A stretch of DNA of 9,998 nt from assembly GCA_938045195.1 (NCBI GenBank), contig CALINC010000128.1, positions 1 to 9,998 on the forward strand, written 5' to 3'. Source of the DNA: an uncultured Treponema sp. Lineage in GTDB: Bacteria > Spirochaetota > Spirochaetia > Treponematales > Treponemataceae. Below are positions 7,664 to 9,998 of the stretch, piece by piece (position 1 is the stretch's first letter; each line of letters begins with the position of its first letter). The notes under the pieces were generated by a model, which was not told where the DNA came from, did not search any database, and saw only the letters and a list, made by a program, of their open reading frames with translations. Position numbers and translations under genes: made by a program.

Positions 7664-8595
7664 TCGTCTCTAAGCTCCTTTCCGGTAAGTTCCAAAAATG
7701 TATCGTTCAAAGTCGGGCGTTCGGAATATAGTTTTGTATAACTTAACTTTTCTTCATTGATAAAAGAAATAAGCATGTTTAAGTTATTTACCGAATTTTC
7801 AAAAGAAATTAAATAATCATCGGAACGTTTTGTAACTTCCAAAACATGAGGAATATTTTTTAACATCTTTTCTAAATCAGCGGGAGTATCTACAAATTCT
7901 ACAATAATCTTTTCGCGTGTTTTACTCATATTTTTTAATTCGTCCGGCGTACCCTCTGCAATTGTTTTTCCGTTATCCATAATAACTACCCTGTCGCAAA
8001 GTTCTTCAACTTCTTCAAGGTAATGTGTTGTGTAAACAATCGTACTGCCTTGTTTTGCAAGTTCTTTAATGCCTGAAAGGATAAAATTGCGGCTTTGTGC
8101 GTCAACTGCAACGGTCGGTTCATCCATAAAAATAAGTTCGGGCTTATGCGCAATTCCGCAGGCAATGTTAAGCCGCCTTAAAAGACCGCCCGAAAGTTTT
8201 TTAGCTCTATATTTTGAATAATTGGTTAAGTCTACAAATTCCATTGCTTCATTTATAAGAGCCTTCCGTTTTGCGGAATTATTTATATACAGTCCGCAAA
8301 AATAATCAATATTTTCGTAAACGGTAAAATCATAAAAAATAGAAACTTCTTGCGGCACAAGACCTATACGCTTTTTTATATGCAGTGCATTTTGCGTCAT
8401 CGGTTCTCCAAAAATTGTAATTTCTCCTGAATTAAATTTCAAAAGTGAAAGTATACAATTGATTGCTGTTGTTTTACCGCAGCCGTTAGGTCCTAAAAGA
8501 CCTAAAATTTCACCCTCTTTAACTTCAAAATTAAAATTATCCAATGCCTTTTTTTCTTTATACTTTTTTACTAAATTAGTTACGGTTAAAATCAT
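7660..8595 (-). CDS. ABC exporter ATP-binding subunit (DrrA/CcmA-like)
   Basis: A 311-residue nucleotide-binding subunit that powers the two permeases encoded directly below it. It has Walker A GPNGCGKT (35-42), a Q-loop at Gln82, the LSGG signature (134-137), Walker B LIFMDEP (154-160, with Glu159) and the H-loop His191. The extra C-terminal domain ends in ERPTLNDTFLELTGKELRDE (292-311), the tail pattern of the DrrA/NodI-type ABC-2 exporter ATPases. All catalytic residues are present. AAGGA sits 8 bases before the ATG. The 48-base gap to the hydrolase gene holds no terminator, so co-transcription from the hydrolase promoter is possible. Drug or antibiotic export is a common annotation for this family, but nothing here identifies the cargo. 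Confidence 0.92.
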   Translation of the reverse strand: MILTVTNLVKKYKEKKALDNFNFEVKEGEILGLLGPNGCGKTTAINCILSLLKFNSGEITIFGEPMTQNALHIKKRIGLVPQEVSIFYDFTVYENIDYFCGLYINNSAKRKALINEAMEFVDLTNYSKYRAKKLSGGLLRRLNIACGIAHKPELIFMDEPTVAVDAQSRNFILSGIKELAKQGSTIVYTTHYLEEVEELCDRVVIMDNGKTIAEGTPDELKNMSKTREKIIVEFVDTPADLEKMLKNIPHVLEVTKRSDDYLISFENSVNNLNMLISFINEEKLSYTKLYSERPTLNDTFLELTGKELRDE

Positions 8596-8608
8596 TTCCG
8601 GTTTCCTT

Positions 8609-8636
8609 TATATATTGAGTATTTAAAATATATCAA
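8609..8636 (-). promoter_or_regulatory. Weak candidate promoter of the ABC operon
   Basis: On the minus strand TTGATA (8636-8631) lies 16 bases from TATATA (8614-8609) in the 48-base gap before the ATPase gene. The predicted start, near 8602, would fall at or just after the AAGGA ribosome site (8608-8604). This makes it doubtful that this promoter alone gives a well translated message. Confidence 0.25.
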
Positions 8637-8643
8637 ATTCATT

Positions 8644-9291
8644 TTAACTATCAAGTTTTTCTATCCATGAGCGTTCGGCACCTATTGTTGTGTTAGAACC
8701 ATGTCCGGGATATGCAGCCGTATTATCGGGAAGCATAAGCAGCTTTTTTAGTGAAGCTCTTATCTTTTCTTCACTTCCGCCTATTAAGTCCGTTCTTCCG
8801 CGTGAACGGTAAAAAAGAGTATCACCCACAAAAGCAAAATCCTCGTCTTTTTTCCATAAACAAACGGAACCCTCCGTATGACCCGGAGTATGAATTACGG
8901 TAAAACCGTTTATAACATCGCCATCGTTTAAAAAACCCGTAGGTTCGGGGAAATCGTATTTTAAGGCTGTAATATAACGTTCTGCTCTAATCGGCTTAAA
9001 ACATTCTATATGACTTTCACGTCCCCGCTTTCCAAGATAATGGGCATCGGCAGGATGAATTAAAAGTGAAGATTTGGGATATTTTAACAATAATTCGGGA
9101 ACACCGCCGACGTGATCAAAATGACCATGCGTAAGCATAATTTCAAGACGTTCCGGTTTTTTCCTATTCAAATACTCCATTAATTCTTTATCTGTTCCTC
9201 CTGGGTCCACAAGTAATACTGTTTTTTCGTCCAGAGGCATTGCCCATGTTTTTACAAAAAGCGGACCTGTGTAAATTTCGGTAATTTCCAT
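8644..9291 (-). CDS. Metallo-beta-lactamase-fold hydrolase (glyoxalase II-like)
   Basis: A 215-residue soluble protein of the metallo-beta-lactamase superfamily, closest in style to small YcbL/GloB-like hydrolases that cleave thioesters such as S-lactoylglutathione. Metal ligands are seen in order: THGHFDH with His55, His57, Asp59 and His60; TPGHTEGS with His138; GDTLF with Asp157; and YPGHG with His197. This set is a complete two-metal site. I chose the ATG at 9291 over the in-frame ATG at 9351. The longer form would place a near-perfect promoter inside the gene, and its extra 20 residues (MQNRHICLL...) do not look like the family. No Shine-Dalgarno sequence precedes the chosen ATG; the promoter position suggests a leaderless message. 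Gene order puts it at the head of the minus-strand cluster, but no functional link to the exporter is evident. The exact substrate is not known. Confidence 0.87.
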   Translation of the reverse strand: MEITEIYTGPLFVKTWAMPLDEKTVLLVDPGGTDKELMEYLNRKKPERLEIMLTHGHFDHVGGVPELLLKYPKSSLLIHPADAHYLGKRGRESHIECFKPIRAERYITALKYDFPEPTGFLNDGDVINGFTVIHTPGHTEGSVCLWKKDEDFAFVGDTLFYRSRGRTDLIGGSEEKIRASLKKLLMLPDNTAAYPGHGSNTTIGAERSWIEKLDS

Positions 9292-9297
9292 ATATAT

Positions 9298-9326
9298 TTT
9301 ATACGTAATTTTAATGGAATTGTCAA
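9298..9326 (-). promoter_or_regulatory. Strong sigma70-type promoter of the hydrolase gene
   Basis: On the minus strand a perfect TTGACA (9326-9321), a 17-base spacer and TATAAA (9303-9298) are seen. Only six bases separate the -10 box from the ATG at 9291, so transcription should start at or beside the A of the start codon. It is the best promoter match in the window. Confidence 0.8.
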
Positions 9327-9356
9327 GTAAACAAATATGCCGATTTTGCAATGAAT

Positions 9357-9385
9357 CAGTTTTCCATTACTAACTATGAAAACTG
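9357..9385. repeat. 8-bp inverted repeat in the divergent intergenic region
   Basis: CAGTTTTC (9357-9364) and GAAAACTG (9378-9385) are perfect inverted copies separated by 13 bases, so the half-site centres lie 21 bp apart, two turns of the helix. It lies 31 bases upstream of the hydrolase -35 box and 143 bases before the PI-PLC ATG. It could be an operator for a dimeric regulator or an RNA hairpin; no T-run follows on either strand. Confidence 0.45.
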
Positions 9386-9439
9386 TAGTGCATCTGTAAA
9401 ACGCCGTTCTGTTTTTTTATAGATACCATTATAAGGAGT

Positions 9440-9477
9440 CCGTTTTTTACGGCATTACATTTTCGGCACCGAGCCGA
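9440..9477. repeat. Two small hairpins upstream of the PI-PLC gene
   Basis: CCGT-TTTTT-ACGG (9440-9452) and TCGGC-ACCGA-GCCGA (9463-9477) are adjacent inverted repeats with 4-bp and 5-bp stems. They would be in the leader of the PI-PLC gene if transcription started far upstream, or lie upstream of the promoter if the -10 box at 9502-9507 is used. No riboswitch or known RNA family is recognised. AAGGAG at 9433-9438 has no start codon at a useful distance. The rest of 9292-9527 shows nothing else that I can support. Confidence 0.3.
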
Positions 9478-9498
9478 GTAGAAAAATAGAATCGCCTG

Positions 9499-9507
9499 TG
9501 ATATACA
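9499..9507 (+). promoter_or_regulatory. Candidate extended -10 promoter of the PI-PLC gene
   Basis: TGA directly precedes TATACA (9502-9507), fitting the TGn extended -10 form. TAGAAA (9479-9484) stands 17 bases upstream and matches four of six -35 positions. The start would be near 9514, leaving a very short leader that still holds the AGAGG ribosome site. Moderate match only. Confidence 0.35.
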
Positions 9508-9517
9508 TGCTTTCAAA

Positions 9518-9522
9518 AGAGG
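9518..9522 (+). promoter_or_regulatory. Ribosome binding site of the PI-PLC gene
   Basis: AGAGG lies 5 bases before the ATG at 9528, a good site that fixes this start even though the frame soon closes. It also lies 10 bases upstream of the A AAA AAG heptamer, a distance at which Shine-Dalgarno-like sequences are known to stimulate -1 frameshifting in dnaX. Confidence 0.7.
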
Positions 9523-9532
9523 CTTATATGGC

Positions 9533-9539
9533 AAAAAAG
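9533..9539 (+). other. In-phase A AAA AAG slippery heptamer
   Basis: Read from the ATG at 9528 the codons are GCA AAA AAG, so the heptamer is in the exact phase used for -1 frameshifting in E. coli dnaX. A run of seven A residues follows at 9540-9546. A -1 shift here leads directly into the long PI-PLC frame; without it translation stops at TAA 9588-9590. A lost A in the homopolymer, either real or a sequencing error, would look the same. Confidence 0.5.
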
Positions 9540-9957
9540 AAAAAAAGACCACCGGTTTTAAGATTGTTTTGTTTCTATTACTTATTTTAATAGTAACGGT
9601 TTACATTGTGTTTTTTATTTATCCCGCTTTTTCGGGAAATAATAAAACTTATGGAACCTATGAAAATGCTTTTTCAAGCTCCGGTTGGAGGCAGCATTTG
9701 GATGATTCTATTTTAATAAACACTATAAATTTGCCGGGAACTCATGATAGCGCAACACAATATGTTCAGCTGCCCTATTTTTCACGATGCCAAAATACAA
9801 GCATAAAAACTCAGCTTGAAAATGGCTTATGCCATCTTGATATCCGGCTTGGAGTAGAAAAAAAGTCCGGCTCGCCTGATAGATTAAAACTTATGCACGG
9901 TTTTACCAGCTGTAAAACTTCTTGGCAGCCATATAGTTCTTTTCTTTATTCGTGCGG

Positions 9958-9998
9958 AGGGTTTAATACCCTGTTGCTGCGCAACGTACGCTCTGCGT
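9958..9998. repeat. 41-bp hairpin-rich repeat, right copy
   Basis: Exact direct copy of 1-41, with the same three hairpins. Here it is read as the 3' end of the PI-PLC frame. If the sequence after it matches that after the left copy, the frame would run on for about 18 more codons to the equivalent of the TAA at 95-97. This would add a repeat-encoded tail to the protein. Confidence 0.85.

Larger units (their letters stand above)
9528..9998 (+). pseudogene. PI-PLC X-domain phosphodiesterase, frame-broken and 3'-truncated
   Basis: A membrane-anchored protein of the phosphatidylinositol-specific phospholipase C superfamily, expected to cleave a phosphodiester, probably outside the membrane. Zero-frame translation from the ATG gives only 20 residues. 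A -1 shift in the A-rich tract gives 157 residues up to the window edge. These comprise a lysine-rich start, one membrane helix (about 13-31), and the X domain with LPGTHDS (69-75, His73 and Asp74), CHLDIRLG (102-109, Asp105 and Arg107) and LMHG (122-125, His124). These correspond to the catalytic His-Asp, Asp-Arg and second His of bacterial PI-PLC. The last 14 or so codons (CGGFNTLLLRNVRSA) come from the 41-bp repeat and do not resemble the domain, so the gene is probably interrupted there. It may be a pseudogene, a phase-variable gene, a programmed-frameshift gene, or intact apart from assembly errors. The substrate is unknown; many bacterial members do not act on phosphatidylinositol. Confidence 0.75.

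Noticed and set aside
9292..9351. A 20-residue N-terminal extension of the hydrolase from the ATG at 9351.
   Set aside because: It would contain the TTGACA-17-TATAAA promoter, and the extra residues do not fit the family start (MEITEIYTGPL...).
9463..9477. The TCGGC/GCCGA hairpin as a terminator.
   Set aside because: No T-run follows on either strand, and no gene ends nearby.
9370..9552. A 60-codon minus-strand open frame in the divergent gap.
   Set aside because: No ribosome site or recognisable protein; it runs antisense through the PI-PLC start region and its hairpins.
1..9998. The identical ends could mean a complete circular plasmid or phage of 9957 bp.
   Set aside because: There is no replication, partition, mobilisation or phage gene, and the content is chromosomal housekeeping. 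A repeat-bounded contig is simpler, though only long reads can decide.

Overview
The window looks like chromosomal DNA from a low-GC spirochaete, most likely an oral Treponema close to T. denticola. That placement is inferred from the flavour of the protein sequences and the AT-rich composition; no rRNA or marker gene is present to prove it. I found no CRISPR array, rRNA, tRNA, transposase, phage gene or replication gene. No stretch longer than about 240 bases lacks a gene.

Layout: positions 1-41 carry a hairpin-rich repeat that recurs exactly at 9958-9998. A class A penicillin-binding protein (128-2722, +) follows. Everything from 2794 to 9291 is on the minus strand. Read in the direction of transcription it is: a metallo-beta-lactamase-fold hydrolase (9291-8644); a three-gene ABC exporter made of ATPase, permease 1 and permease 2 (8595-5455), with coding overlaps between successive genes; an EpmA-like EF-P beta-lysyltransferase (5414-4404); and histidine ammonia-lyase hutH (4314-2794). 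The last gene (9528-9998, +) is a membrane-anchored PI-PLC X-domain phosphodiesterase. Its frame is broken just after the start codon, at an A-rich slippery site, and its 3' end runs into the repeat.

Transcription: the hydrolase and hutH each have a convincing sigma70-type promoter (TTGACA-17-TATAAA and TTGAAA-17-TATTAT). hutH ends at an intrinsic terminator shared with the convergent PBP gene. The ABC genes are tightly coupled. They may be read from the hydrolase promoter or from a weak promoter just upstream of the ATPase. epmA lies 40 bases below the exporter with no clear promoter of its own. The hydrolase promoter would start its transcript at or next to the ATG, so the mRNA is probably leaderless. 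The PBP gene has a similar but weaker arrangement.

Functionally these are mostly unrelated housekeeping or metabolic genes: peptidoglycan synthesis, histidine deamination, EF-P modification, export of an unknown substrate, thioester or lactone-type hydrolysis, and phosphodiester cleavage. I see no clear new multi-gene system. The points most worth a second look are the frame break in the PI-PLC gene, which coincides with an in-phase A AAA AAG heptamer, and the repeat that ends both sides of the window and interrupts that gene.
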